Source of the DNA: JAZQHR01 sp045540815 | GTDB lineage: Bacteria > Bacillota > Clostridia > UMGS1810 | Reading direction: 5' to 3' | NCBI GenBank assembly: GCA_045540815.1 | Contig: JAZQHY010000050.1 | Coordinates: 1 to 8,333, forward strand | DNA: 8,333 nt | Shown: positions 1 through 6,931 of the stretch, one piece after another | How the letters are laid out: each line of letters begins with the position of its first letter | Numbering within the stretch: position 1 is the stretch's first letter | Translations under genes and position numbers: made by a program | Notes under the pieces: generated by a model | Database searches by the model: none | Told to the model about the DNA's origin: nothing | The model's input: the letters and a program-made list of their open reading frames with translations, nothing else

Positions 1-450
1 CACCCTTTGCTGCTGACCGCCCGATAATTGTGAAGGAAACTTCTTTTCCCTTCCGGAAAGTCCTACACGTTCCAGCTGACGCATAGCTATTTCTCTTCTT
101 TCGCTCGCCTTTACACCCTTGTAAAGTAATGGCAATTCCACATTTTCAAGTATATTAAGCTTTGGTATTAAGTTGTACTGCTGAAATATAAATCCAAGCT
201 CGCGGTTTCGCACGGTCGCAAGCTCCTTTTCAGTCATAGAGCTTACATCTGTTCCGTTTAAGTAGTACTTTCCGCTTGTGGGAATATCCAAGCATCCTAT
301 AATATTCATACAGGTGGATTTTCCTGAGCCTGACGAACCAACTATAGCAACGAACTCGCCCTTTTCTATTTTTAAAGATATACCGTCAAGTGCTCTTATC
401 TCGCTGTCACCGTCTGAATATATTTTATATATATCTTCCAAATATATCAT
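1..450 (-). CDS. ABC transporter ATP-binding protein, MacB/LolD/YknY class (partial, C-terminus beyond window)
   Basis: This is the nucleotide-binding subunit of an ABC exporter; it would hydrolyse ATP at the cytoplasmic face to power a membrane permease. The first 150 residues are visible and run to the left edge. Walker A GSSGSGKST is at residues 38-46, the Q-loop (FIFQQYNL) has its glutamine at about 90, and the signature LSGGQQQRV is at 142-150. Walker B, the D-loop and the H-loop lie outside, because the window cuts the gene rather than because the gene is broken. The N-terminus (MIYLEDIYKIY, then a short acidic insert and ALDGISL) is typical of the MacB/LolD/FtsE-like group that pairs with MacB-type permeases. 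The ATG has a GGAGG seven bases upstream. The gene follows the adaptor gene by 23 nt, so the two form an operon; a permease gene is expected next. The substrate cannot be told. The family call is firm, the exact subfamily moderate. Confidence 0.95.
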   Translation of the reverse strand, partial: MIYLEDIYKIYSDGDSEIRALDGISLKIEKGEFVAIVGSSGSGKSTCMNIIGCLDIPTSGKYYLNGTDVSSMTEKELATVRNRELGFIFQQYNLIPKLNILENVELPLLYKGVKASERREIAMRQLERVGLSGREKKFPSQLSGGQQQRV

Positions 451-473
451 TGGCTTACCTCCGTTAAATGAGT

Positions 474-2243
474 TTATCTAGGCATACTGCCTCCGCCTTG
501 CTGTCTGTTTCCTGATGGCATTCCTCCGCCCATAGGCATTCCGCCTCCGCTCATCATACCTTGCATCTTTTCCTGCATAGTCTGAAGACCGCTTGTTATA
601 TCAGGCAAAAGCACCTCGTCGCCCTCATTAAGACCATTTACTATTTCAACGTAATTTGCATCAGTAAGACCTGTCTCAACTCTTACCGCTTTATATCCGG
701 AAGGTACATCTTCAGTCATTTTCTCCATAGCTTTATCGTTTTTGATATTTTCACTCTTCGGTGTATCTTCCTTAACTTCAGCGTCAGTTCCGCCCTTTAC
801 ATATACCATATTTCCGCGTCTTACGGCAGACACAGGTACACGAAGTACATTTTCACGTGATTCTATCTCTATACTTGCACTTACGTTCATACCGGGGATA
901 AGTCCCTCTTCCGTGCCGTTTTCCACTACTATTTTTACAGGATACGATGTAACGCCGTTTGACGACGTACCAACTATGCTTACATTATCCACATATCCTT
1001 CAAACGTTTTGCCCGGCACTGCATCTGCAGTTATGGTTACTCTTTGACCTTCAGCTATTGAATTCACATCAAGCTCGTCTATGCTCATTTCAAATACAAG
1101 TGTCGAAAGGTCAGCAATAATAGCCATTACAGTTGAGTTGTTCGAATTGTCTATTGTTTCGCCCGCTTTTATATTTTTCTGCACTACGTTTCCCGAAATA
1201 GGCGCAGTTACGTTGTAATTGTCCATCTGGTCATAATAATTATCAAGCGAAAGCTGGGCATCTGTTAAGGAAAGTCTGCTTTGAGTTGCGCTGTTAGTAG
1301 TCTGATCGCTTTCAAGTCTTGCAATCACATTTCCGGCTTTGACCCTATCGCCTTCCACTACAGGAACCGAGTAAACCTCACCCGATGCCTTTGCATAAAT
1401 CGTCTGCGAATTTAAATATTCAAGTGTTCCCGCACTGTTGCACGCATAGTTTCCCACAAGCGCTGTTGCTCTGTCACCCGGCATAACGGTTCCTGGGTTA
1501 TTTACCTCTATCTCTACGTTTCTTACAAGTACTCCGTTATGCACAACCGCACCAGAGCTTACGCTTGTAACTTTACCTATAAGAGTTGTAAATGAGCTTT
1601 CAAGATTTACTGTGGCACTTTGACCTACGTACAAATTTTCTGCATCATTATCATTAAACTTAATCTTAAGTTTCATTACGTCTTTGTTTATAATATCGCA
1701 CACCTTAGTGCCCTGATTAATATCATCACCGCGTTTTATGTACAGACCTGTTATTACCCCGTCAAAAGGAGCCTGTATGGTCAGGTTGCTTACCGCGTCA
1801 AGTGATTGACTATAAGACATTCTTGCTTTTTCAACCGAATTTTCCGCTCTGCTTATGTTGTTGTCTATATCGGCAGTATCTATCTTATACATAAGCTGAC
1901 CTTTTTCAACAACGTCACCCTCCTCAAAGAAATCTTCAAGGATATCACCTGTAGCCATAGCCTTTATTTCGTACTGATTTATAGCTTCTATAGTTCCTGT
2001 GCCTTCAATTACATTTACTACATCGCCGTATTCTGCCTTTGCAGTTATGGTTCCTACTTTTTTCTCGTTTGGAATAATAGCCTTTATCCCCCACACGATA
2101 AGACATATAACCAAAACTAAAGCTGCTATCACAAGTATCTTTTTCTTTGTATTTAGCGATTTAAATTTTTCGCCTGCTCCTTTTAACTTTTGAGCAGTAT
2201 TTTTCAAGTTCGGTTTTTGGATTTTTGAAAGAATATTTTTCAC
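474..2243 (-). CDS. Membrane-anchored HlyD/MacA-type efflux adaptor with a tandemly duplicated lipoyl-barrel module
   Basis: This is the extracytoplasmic adaptor of an ABC export system (periplasmic adaptor / HlyD family, as in MacA or YknX). It has 589 residues against roughly 370-420 for usual MacA proteins. A basic N-terminus precedes one membrane anchor at 36-52, with no lipobox cysteine. Two similar modules follow. Module 1 has a lipoyl half at 91-124, a short helical hairpin at about 128-154, a second lipoyl half with QAPFDG at 157-162, and a barrel strand region to about 264. Module 2 repeats this order from about 280, with TAPISG at 346-351 and a barrel ending near 460. A membrane-proximal region (VLRVPVSAV) and a Gly/Met-rich tail (556-589) end the protein. 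The hairpins are too short to reach a TolC-like channel, which fits a single-membrane cell. The start is GTG: AAAGGAG lies 10 nt upstream and no in-frame ATG fits better. The next gene is the ABC ATPase. Confidence 0.93.
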   Translation of the reverse strand: MKNILSKIQKPNLKNTAQKLKGAGEKFKSLNTKKKILVIAALVLVICLIVWGIKAIIPNEKKVGTITAKAEYGDVVNVIEGTGTIEAINQYEIKAMATGDILEDFFEEGDVVEKGQLMYKIDTADIDNNISRAENSVEKARMSYSQSLDAVSNLTIQAPFDGVITGLYIKRGDDINQGTKVCDIINKDVMKLKIKFNDNDAENLYVGQSATVNLESSFTTLIGKVTSVSSGAVVHNGVLVRNVEIEVNNPGTVMPGDRATALVGNYACNSAGTLEYLNSQTIYAKASGEVYSVPVVEGDRVKAGNVIARLESDQTTNSATQSRLSLTDAQLSLDNYYDQMDNYNVTAPISGNVVQKNIKAGETIDNSNNSTVMAIIADLSTLVFEMSIDELDVNSIAEGQRVTITADAVPGKTFEGYVDNVSIVGTSSNGVTSYPVKIVVENGTEEGLIPGMNVSASIEIESRENVLRVPVSAVRRGNMVYVKGGTDAEVKEDTPKSENIKNDKAMEKMTEDVPSGYKAVRVETGLTDANYVEIVNGLNEGDEVLLPDITSGLQTMQEKMQGMMSGGGMPMGGGMPSGNRQQGGGSMPR

Positions 2244-2253
2244 CTATACAAAA

Positions 2254-2260
2254 CTCCTTT
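2254..2260 (-). promoter_or_regulatory. Ribosome binding site deciding the GTG start of the adaptor gene
   Basis: The minus strand reads AAAGGAG, followed by ten bases and then GTG. The spacing is slightly long but still workable. The upstream TTG in TTTTGTATAG is in a frame that reaches a stop within four codons, so it cannot be the start. Confidence 0.7.
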
Positions 2261-2274
2261 CGATATTTTTATCT

Positions 2275-2305
2275 AATATAACATTACCACATAAATGATG
2301 CACAA
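2275..2305 (-). promoter_or_regulatory. Probable sigma-A promoter of the adaptor-ABC operon
   Basis: On the minus strand a -35-like TTGTGC (2300-2305) is followed after 19 nt by TATATT (2275-2280), which carries a TGT directly upstream and so forms an extended -10 element (TGTTATATT). The extended -10 may compensate for the long spacer. Transcription would begin near 2268, leaving a leader of about 25 nt that still contains the AAAGGAG site. It is the only plausible promoter between the upstream terminator and the GTG start. The call rests on consensus matching by eye. Confidence 0.45.
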
Positions 2306-2339
2306 GTATATAACATTTTGTAAATTTTTTATTAACAGC

Positions 2340-2377
2340 AAAGATGCTAAAGCATAAATAATAGCTTCAGCATCTTT
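2340..2377 (-). terminator. Hairpin terminator after the PFL-family gene
   Basis: A 14-bp stem (arms 2340-2353 and 2364-2377, 10-nt loop) starts 16 nt after the stop of the PFL-family gene. On the plus strand the stem has one A-C mismatch; in the minus-strand RNA the same pair becomes G-U, so the stem is fully paired in the direction of the genes, which favours minus-strand use. The U-run after the stem is short (the last three U are part of the stem, then GCUG), so termination may be incomplete. Confidence 0.6.
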
Positions 2378-2393
2378 TGTAAAAATCATATAT

Positions 2394-3752
2394 TTAGTTT
2401 CTTAAACTATGAATTGGAGCAGGAATTCGTCCGCCTCGGTTTATAAATTCTGTAGAATCGTATTTATTTACGTTCATTACAGGACCGGTGCCAAGTAGTC
2501 CGCCAAATTCAACCACATCGCCTATCTTCTTGCCAGGTGCAGGGATTAGACGCACTGCTGTAGTTTTGTTGTTTATCATACCGATAGCTGCCTCGTCTGC
2601 GATGATTGCCGATATGGTGCTTGCAGGGGTTTCACCAGGTACTACTATCATATCAAGTCCAACCGAGCACACACAAGTCATAGCCTCAAGCTTTTCAAGT
2701 GTAAGCGCACCGCATTTTGCCGCACTAATCATTCTCGCGTCCTCTGATACAGGAATAAACGCACCGCTTAATCCTCCAACGTATGAAGATGCAAATGTTC
2801 CGCCCTTCTTAACCGCATCGTTCAAAAGTGCAAGTGCTGCGGTAGTGCCGTGAGCACCGCATTTTTCAAGTCCCATTTCCTCTAAGATATACGCAACGCT
2901 ATCGCCTATTGCAGGTGTAGGTGCAAGTGATAAATCCACTATACCAAATGGTGTATCAAGCCTTTTCGAAGCCTCTTTCGCTACAAGCTGACCCATACGG
3001 GTAATCTTCATAGCGGTTTTCTTTATAACCTCGCTGACAGTTTCAAAATCTGCACCCTTTACCTTTTCAAGTGCACATTTTACAACACCAGGACCGCTAA
3101 CACCGACATTTATAACTCTTTCTGCCTCGCCTGCACCGTGAAATGCGCCCGCCATAAACGGGTTGTCCTCAACCGCATTACAGAATACCACAAGCTTTGC
3201 ACAACCAAAACCATCGGTATCGGCAGTTTTATCCGCAGTAGCCTTTATAATTTCGCCCATTTTCTTAACCGCATCCATATTTATGCCTGCCTTGGTGTTA
3301 CCTACATTTACCGATGAGCAAACCTTATTTGTAGATGCAAGTGCTTCGGGAATAGAGTCTATAAGCGCAATATCGGTCTTGGTGTAGCCTTTATGCACAA
3401 GTGCAGAATATCCACCTATAAAGTTTACGCCCGTAGTATCAGCAGCTCTGTCCAGCGTCTTTGCTATCTTTACAAAATCATTGGGATTTTCCGACTGACC
3501 AACCATAGCTATAGGTGTAACAGATATACGTTTGTTTATAATAGGAATACCATATTCGGTTTCTATCTCCTCGCCTGTTTTCACAAGGTTTTCGGCATAT
3601 CTTGTAATTTTATCGTATATTTTCGTGTTTAGATTGTCAACGTTGTCGTCCGAACAGTTAAGTAGTGAGATACCCATTGTAATGGTTCTTATGTCCAGAT
3701 TTTCGTTGTCAATCATCTTGATAGTTTCGATTATCTCATTTCTGTTTAGCAT
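2394..3752 (-). CDS. PFL-family protein, UPF0210 (former DUF711)
   Basis: This is a cytosolic protein of the UPF0210 family, 452 residues, the usual full length. The family has a barrel fold resembling pyruvate formate-lyase, but no reaction has been assigned to it to my knowledge. Hallmarks seen are ISVTPIAMVG at 76-85, the GFGCAKLVVFCNA segment at 181-193, FHGAGEAERVINVGVSGPG at 204-222, APTPAIGDSVA at 277-287, CGAHGTTAALALLNDAVKKGG at 298-318 and the C-terminal GGRIPAPIHSL at 440-450. Nine cysteines are present (33, 145, 184, 191, 226, 298, 347, 360, 362), several in conserved glycine-rich stretches, so a thiol or metal chemistry is possible but unproven. There is no glycyl-radical motif at the C-terminus. 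The ATG has GGAG nine bases upstream, overlapping the stop codon of the ACT-protein gene 12 nt before it. UPF0210 and UPF0237 genes are known neighbours in many Firmicutes (for example SP_0239 and SP_0238 of pneumococcus). A hairpin terminator follows. Confidence 0.95.
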   Translation of the reverse strand: MLNRNEIIETIKMIDNENLDIRTITMGISLLNCSDDNVDNLNTKIYDKITRYAENLVKTGEEIETEYGIPIINKRISVTPIAMVGQSENPNDFVKIAKTLDRAADTTGVNFIGGYSALVHKGYTKTDIALIDSIPEALASTNKVCSSVNVGNTKAGINMDAVKKMGEIIKATADKTADTDGFGCAKLVVFCNAVEDNPFMAGAFHGAGEAERVINVGVSGPGVVKCALEKVKGADFETVSEVIKKTAMKITRMGQLVAKEASKRLDTPFGIVDLSLAPTPAIGDSVAYILEEMGLEKCGAHGTTAALALLNDAVKKGGTFASSYVGGLSGAFIPVSEDARMISAAKCGALTLEKLEAMTCVCSVGLDMIVVPGETPASTISAIIADEAAIGMINNKTTAVRLIPAPGKKIGDVVEFGGLLGTGPVMNVNKYDSTEFINRGGRIPAPIHSLRN

Positions 3753-3764
3753 ATGTAAAATCTC

Positions 3765-4034
3765 CTATATTCTGTGCATTGAATTAAAAATATCCTCGTG
3801 CTGAATTCTTATGTCAACACCAAGCTTTTCCGACTCTGTACGAAGATTTTCAACGATTTTAGCAAACTCAACATTTGCTTTTGAAGTATCCACCTGCATA
3901 ATCATAGTAAACATATCATTCATAATGGTCTGTGAGATATCAAGAATGTTTATATTCATACTGCTTAGTGCCATACTCACACCGCTTATTATTCCAACTT
4001 TATCTTTTCCAAGTACTGTAATTATAGCTTTCAT
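3765..4034 (-). CDS. ACT-domain protein, UPF0237 family
   Basis: This is a stand-alone ACT domain of 89 residues. ACT domains bind small ligands, usually amino acids, at dimer interfaces and regulate a partner; no ligand is established for this family as far as I know. The ligand loop is visible as VLGKDKVGIISG at 7-18, followed by the helix and strand of the fold (ALSSMNINILDISQTIM, 22-38) and a second beta-alpha-beta unit to about 78. The C-terminal signature IQHEDIFNSMHRI (77-89) is characteristic of UPF0237. The start overlaps the stop of the upstream cation-exporter gene by 4 nt (ATGA), and AGGTGA lies within the end of that gene, so the two are translationally coupled. The downstream UPF0210 gene is its usual partner; a regulatory-subunit role for that protein is my inference. 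Confidence 0.95.
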   Translation of the reverse strand: MKAIITVLGKDKVGIISGVSMALSSMNINILDISQTIMNDMFTMIMQVDTSKANVEFAKIVENLRTESEKLGVDIRIQHEDIFNSMHRI

Positions 4035-4711
4035 TTTTTATCACCTTTCATATGTAAAATAAATCCGTATATAGCTGCTATGGCTAGCATTAGCACAAGT
4101 GTGATAATACCCTTTGTTTCTCCAAGCATATTTATAAGCGGATTATATAGTGTTATTATACCAAATACCGCAAAAATTGCAACTGCACACCATTTAAAAA
4201 TATAATCAGGAATGTTTTTTCCAAGCTTAAGTCCAATTAAAAGTCCTATGGCATTTGCAATAATCATACCTGCGCACGCGCCAAGCATAACGCTTACCCA
4301 CGCATAGCTTACCTTTGAAGCTGCAGCAAGGTTTGCGGTGGCAATCTGCGTCTTATCGCCAAATTCCGCCAAAAAGAAGGTAAGTCCTATAGCGATTACA
4401 GGTCCTAATCCGCAAAAACCCTTACACTCCTCTTCGTCATCATCTTTTTTTATAGATGATGCAGCAAAATACAAGAAAAGTATTCCTGCGATGATATCTA
4501 TATACGCCTCAGGTATTATCTGCGAAATAAGACTACCTATAGTTACTGCAATTAGGTTATTTAAAAATATAGCTATAATAACACCGATTACTATATGCAG
4601 TACCTTATGTTTTTTGGTAAACGCTATAACGACAAGCTGTGTTTTATCGCCCATTTCCGCTATACCCACCATAAGTAAAGCCTTAAAAAATATCATTAAA
4701 TGCTCTGCCAA
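4031..4711 (-). CDS. GDT1/TMEM165 (UPF0016) family cation exporter, probably Mn2+
   Basis: This is an integral membrane cation transporter of 226 residues, built as two inverted or tandem halves. Each half carries the family motif E-x-G-D-K-T, at residues 19-24 (EMGDKT) and 116-121 (EFGDKT); the acidic residues of these motifs form the cation site in the family. About six or seven membrane segments can be drawn (roughly 7-27, 37-63, 69-87, 103-120, 136-160, 171-190, 201-220), with an acidic linker KKDDDEEE at 88-95 between the halves. Bacterial relatives (MneA of Vibrio, Mnx of cyanobacteria) export Mn2+, and eukaryotic ones exchange Mn2+/Ca2+ for protons; Mn2+ here is by analogy. The start is TTG, chosen because GAGGGG lies seven bases upstream; the first ATG (codon 6) has no such site. 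The gene sits 15 nt after copA and overlaps the ACT gene by 4 nt, so it belongs to a metal-export operon. Confidence 0.92.
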   Translation of the reverse strand: MAEHLMIFFKALLMVGIAEMGDKTQLVVIAFTKKHKVLHIVIGVIIAIFLNNLIAVTIGSLISQIIPEAYIDIIAGILFLYFAASSIKKDDDEEECKGFCGLGPVIAIGLTFFLAEFGDKTQIATANLAAASKVSYAWVSVMLGACAGMIIANAIGLLIGLKLGKNIPDYIFKWCAVAIFAVFGIITLYNPLINMLGETKGIITLVLMLAIAAIYGFILHMKGDKK

Positions 4712-4718
4712 AATTGTA

Positions 4719-4724
4719 CCCCTC
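4719..4724 (-). promoter_or_regulatory. Ribosome binding site deciding the TTG start of the GDT1-family gene
   Basis: The minus strand reads GAGGGG, then seven bases (TACAATT), then TTG. It lies just after the copA stop codon. The spacing is near ideal for the TTG and far too long (22 nt) for the ATG five codons later. Confidence 0.75.
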
Positions 4725-4726
4725 GC

Positions 4727-6931
4727 TTATATTTTTTTGATTTTTATTCTGAGCGCGTTTGTAACAACAGATACCGAGCTAAGCGACATAGCAAGCGCCG
4801 CAATCATAGGGTTAAGGTTATTAAACGCAGCTACAGGAATGAGTATTACGTTGTATATAAATGCAAAAAACAGGTTTTGCTTTATATTCTTTATGGTTAT
4901 CTTACTAAGCGTTATAGCCTTTAGTATATCCGAAATCTTATCGTGCATTATAACTACGTCTGCCGACTCAATTGCAATTTCTGTACCACCAGACACCGCT
5001 ATACCAACGTCCGCTGTAACAAGTGCAACAGAATCATTTATTCCGTCGCCTACCATTGCGACTGTATCGCCTGCACCTTTAAGCTCTTTTATCTTATTTG
5101 CCTTATCGTTTGGAAGGACTTCGGATACAACCTCGCTCACGCCGATTTCCTTTGCGATAGCATTCGCCACGTATTTATTGTCACCTGTTAAAAGAACTGT
5201 CTTTTTACCAAGTGCATTTAGCGCCTGAATTGTTTCTTTTGATTCTGCTTTTATGCTGTCGCGCATTGCTATACAACCTAAAACCAAACCGTCTATAGCT
5301 ACTAAAACAGATGTTTTACCCTCTTTTGATAGAGTTTCAAGTTCATCAGCAAAACGAAGTTCTATTTCGTTATCACGCATAAGTCTTGCATTTCCAACAA
5401 GAACTTTTTTCCCGTCAACATAAGCCATTACGCCGTGACCAACTACTGCCTCAAAGCCGTCTACATTTTTCTCATTGGCATTTTTTGATTTGGCATATGA
5501 TACTAAGGCATCGCTTAGCGGATGCTCGGACATTTTTTCTGCAGAATATACATACGACAAAAGCTCATTTTCTGTTATTTCTTCTGCGCATAAAACATCA
5601 GTTACTTCGATATTTCCCGTGGTAAGTGTGCCTGTCTTGTCAAACACTACTGTATTTACCTTATTTAAAAGTTCAAGTGCATTTGAGTCCTTTACAAGTA
5701 CACCAAGCTCTGCACCTCTGCCGACCGACACTATAACCGCAGTAGGTGTGGCAAGTCCAAGTGCGCACGGACACGCGATAACCATAACTGATATAAACGC
5801 GTTTACAACCGTCTGAGTATCTGCGCCCGATATAATCCACGCTATAGCGATAATAAGTGCAATAGCCATTACACTTGGCACAAACACGCTTGCGATTTTA
5901 TCGGCAAGCTTGGCAATCTCGGGTTTTGAACCGCTTGCCTCTTCTACCATTTTTATGATTTGAGATAAAAGTGTATTACCAACATTTTTTGCTTTTACCT
6001 TTAAATATCCAAATTTATTTATACTGCCTGCATAAACAGTAGACCCAACCGACTTTTCAACGCCTATGCTCTCGCCTGTAAGCATTGATTCATCAACTGC
6101 AGATGAGCCCTCTAACACCTCACCGTCTACGCTTATCTTATCACCCGGCGAAACTATAACTATATCGCCGTCTTTTATATCGTCTACATCTATCTCCACC
6201 TGCTTGCCGTCTACTTCTATTACGGCTTTTTTAGGGGTAAGCTCGATAAGTTTCTTTATAGCATCGTTTGTCTTAAGCTTTGAGCGGTTTTCTAAAAATC
6301 TGCCAAGAAGTATAAGTGTGATAATAACACCAACCGACTCAAAGTACAGATTGTGCACAAGATGTGATGCGTGCATTGGGTTTAAATTCATTTGTACAAT
6401 GTTGTATATACCATATACAAAAGCTGATGTAGTTCCAACAGCTACAAGCGAATCCATATTTGGTGAAAGTGTAAATAGATTTTTATAACCTACTGTATAA
6501 AACTTATATCCCACTATCATAGCGCCTATCGAGAGCACAAGCTGTGCATAAGCAAATCCAAATGGACTTTCTACAGGGTCAATAAACATTGGAACAGGTA
6601 GTCCCACCATAGTTCCCATAGATATATAAAAAAGCGGAAGGGTAAATATAAGCGACAGGATAAACCTTGTGCGCATATTTTTTACGTCTTTTACTTTTTT
6701 CTCAAAGTTTTCGCTAAATCCATCACTATTTATGCCATATCCCGCATTTTTAACAGCCATACAAATGGCATTTTCATTTGTAATTTTTTCGTCAAACTGC
6801 ACTGTAAGCTTTGATGTGGCAAGGTTTACCGACGCTTTTTTTACACCTTCCATATGCGCGACAGTACTTTCTACTTTGCCTGCACAAACTGCACAGTGCA
6901 TTCCTGTAACTGTAAAGCTTGTTTTTATCAT
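4727..6931 (-). CDS. copA: Cu(I)-exporting P1B-type ATPase CopA
   Basis: This pump uses ATP to move Cu(I) (possibly Ag(I)) out of the cytoplasm. It has 734 residues, the usual size for a CopA with one N-terminal metal-binding domain. Visible in order are an HMA domain with GMHCAVC (Cys13, Cys16); two P1B-specific helices (about 89-105, 127-147); TM helices near 162-181 and 197-213; actuator motif TGES at 285-288; the transport CPC at 387-389; the phosphorylation motif DKTGT with Asp431; the nucleotide-domain SEHPL at 468-472; and hinge GDGIND at 628-633. The last helices carry Tyr693-Asn694 and Met715-x-x-Ser718-Ser719, which with CPC mark the Cu(I) subgroup. One oddity is Val635 where nearly all P-type ATPases have Pro (GDGINDSVAL). 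A loop at 181-195 is rich in Met and His. The ATG directly follows the rlmB stop codon, with AGAGGTG inside the end of rlmB, so its translation is coupled. No CopZ chaperone or copper regulator is seen nearby. Confidence 0.97.
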   Translation of the reverse strand: MIKTSFTVTGMHCAVCAGKVESTVAHMEGVKKASVNLATSKLTVQFDEKITNENAICMAVKNAGYGINSDGFSENFEKKVKDVKNMRTRFILSLIFTLPLFYISMGTMVGLPVPMFIDPVESPFGFAYAQLVLSIGAMIVGYKFYTVGYKNLFTLSPNMDSLVAVGTTSAFVYGIYNIVQMNLNPMHASHLVHNLYFESVGVIITLILLGRFLENRSKLKTNDAIKKLIELTPKKAVIEVDGKQVEIDVDDIKDGDIVIVSPGDKISVDGEVLEGSSAVDESMLTGESIGVEKSVGSTVYAGSINKFGYLKVKAKNVGNTLLSQIIKMVEEASGSKPEIAKLADKIASVFVPSVMAIALIIAIAWIISGADTQTVVNAFISVMVIACPCALGLATPTAVIVSVGRGAELGVLVKDSNALELLNKVNTVVFDKTGTLTTGNIEVTDVLCAEEITENELLSYVYSAEKMSEHPLSDALVSYAKSKNANEKNVDGFEAVVGHGVMAYVDGKKVLVGNARLMRDNEIELRFADELETLSKEGKTSVLVAIDGLVLGCIAMRDSIKAESKETIQALNALGKKTVLLTGDNKYVANAIAKEIGVSEVVSEVLPNDKANKIKELKGAGDTVAMVGDGINDSVALVTADVGIAVSGGTEIAIESADVVIMHDKISDILKAITLSKITIKNIKQNLFFAFIYNVILIPVAAFNNLNPMIAALAMSLSSVSVVTNALRIKIKKI

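Noticed and set aside
2394..2460. Glycyl-radical enzyme activity for the PFL-family protein
   Set aside because: The name refers to fold likeness. The C-terminus shows GGRIPAPIHSL rather than the RVxGY-type glycyl-radical motif, and no activating radical-SAM gene is adjacent.
2488..2853. Plus-strand open frame opposite the PFL-family gene
   Set aside because: It is a shadow of the strongly conserved minus-strand gene, with no supporting signals.
4438..4461. Perfect 8-bp inverted repeat (CATCATCT / AGATGATG) with an 8-nt T-rich loop
   Set aside because: It lies inside the GDT1-family gene and encodes the acidic linker; the repeat arises from Asp and Ser codons and there is no gene boundary for a terminator.
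4338..5228. A long plus-strand open frame (296 codons) opposite copA and the GDT1-family gene
   Set aside because: It is antisense to two genes with full family motifs, has no ribosome binding site of note, and its translation is low-complexity Ser/Ile/Ala-rich, as expected from the reverse of these genes.
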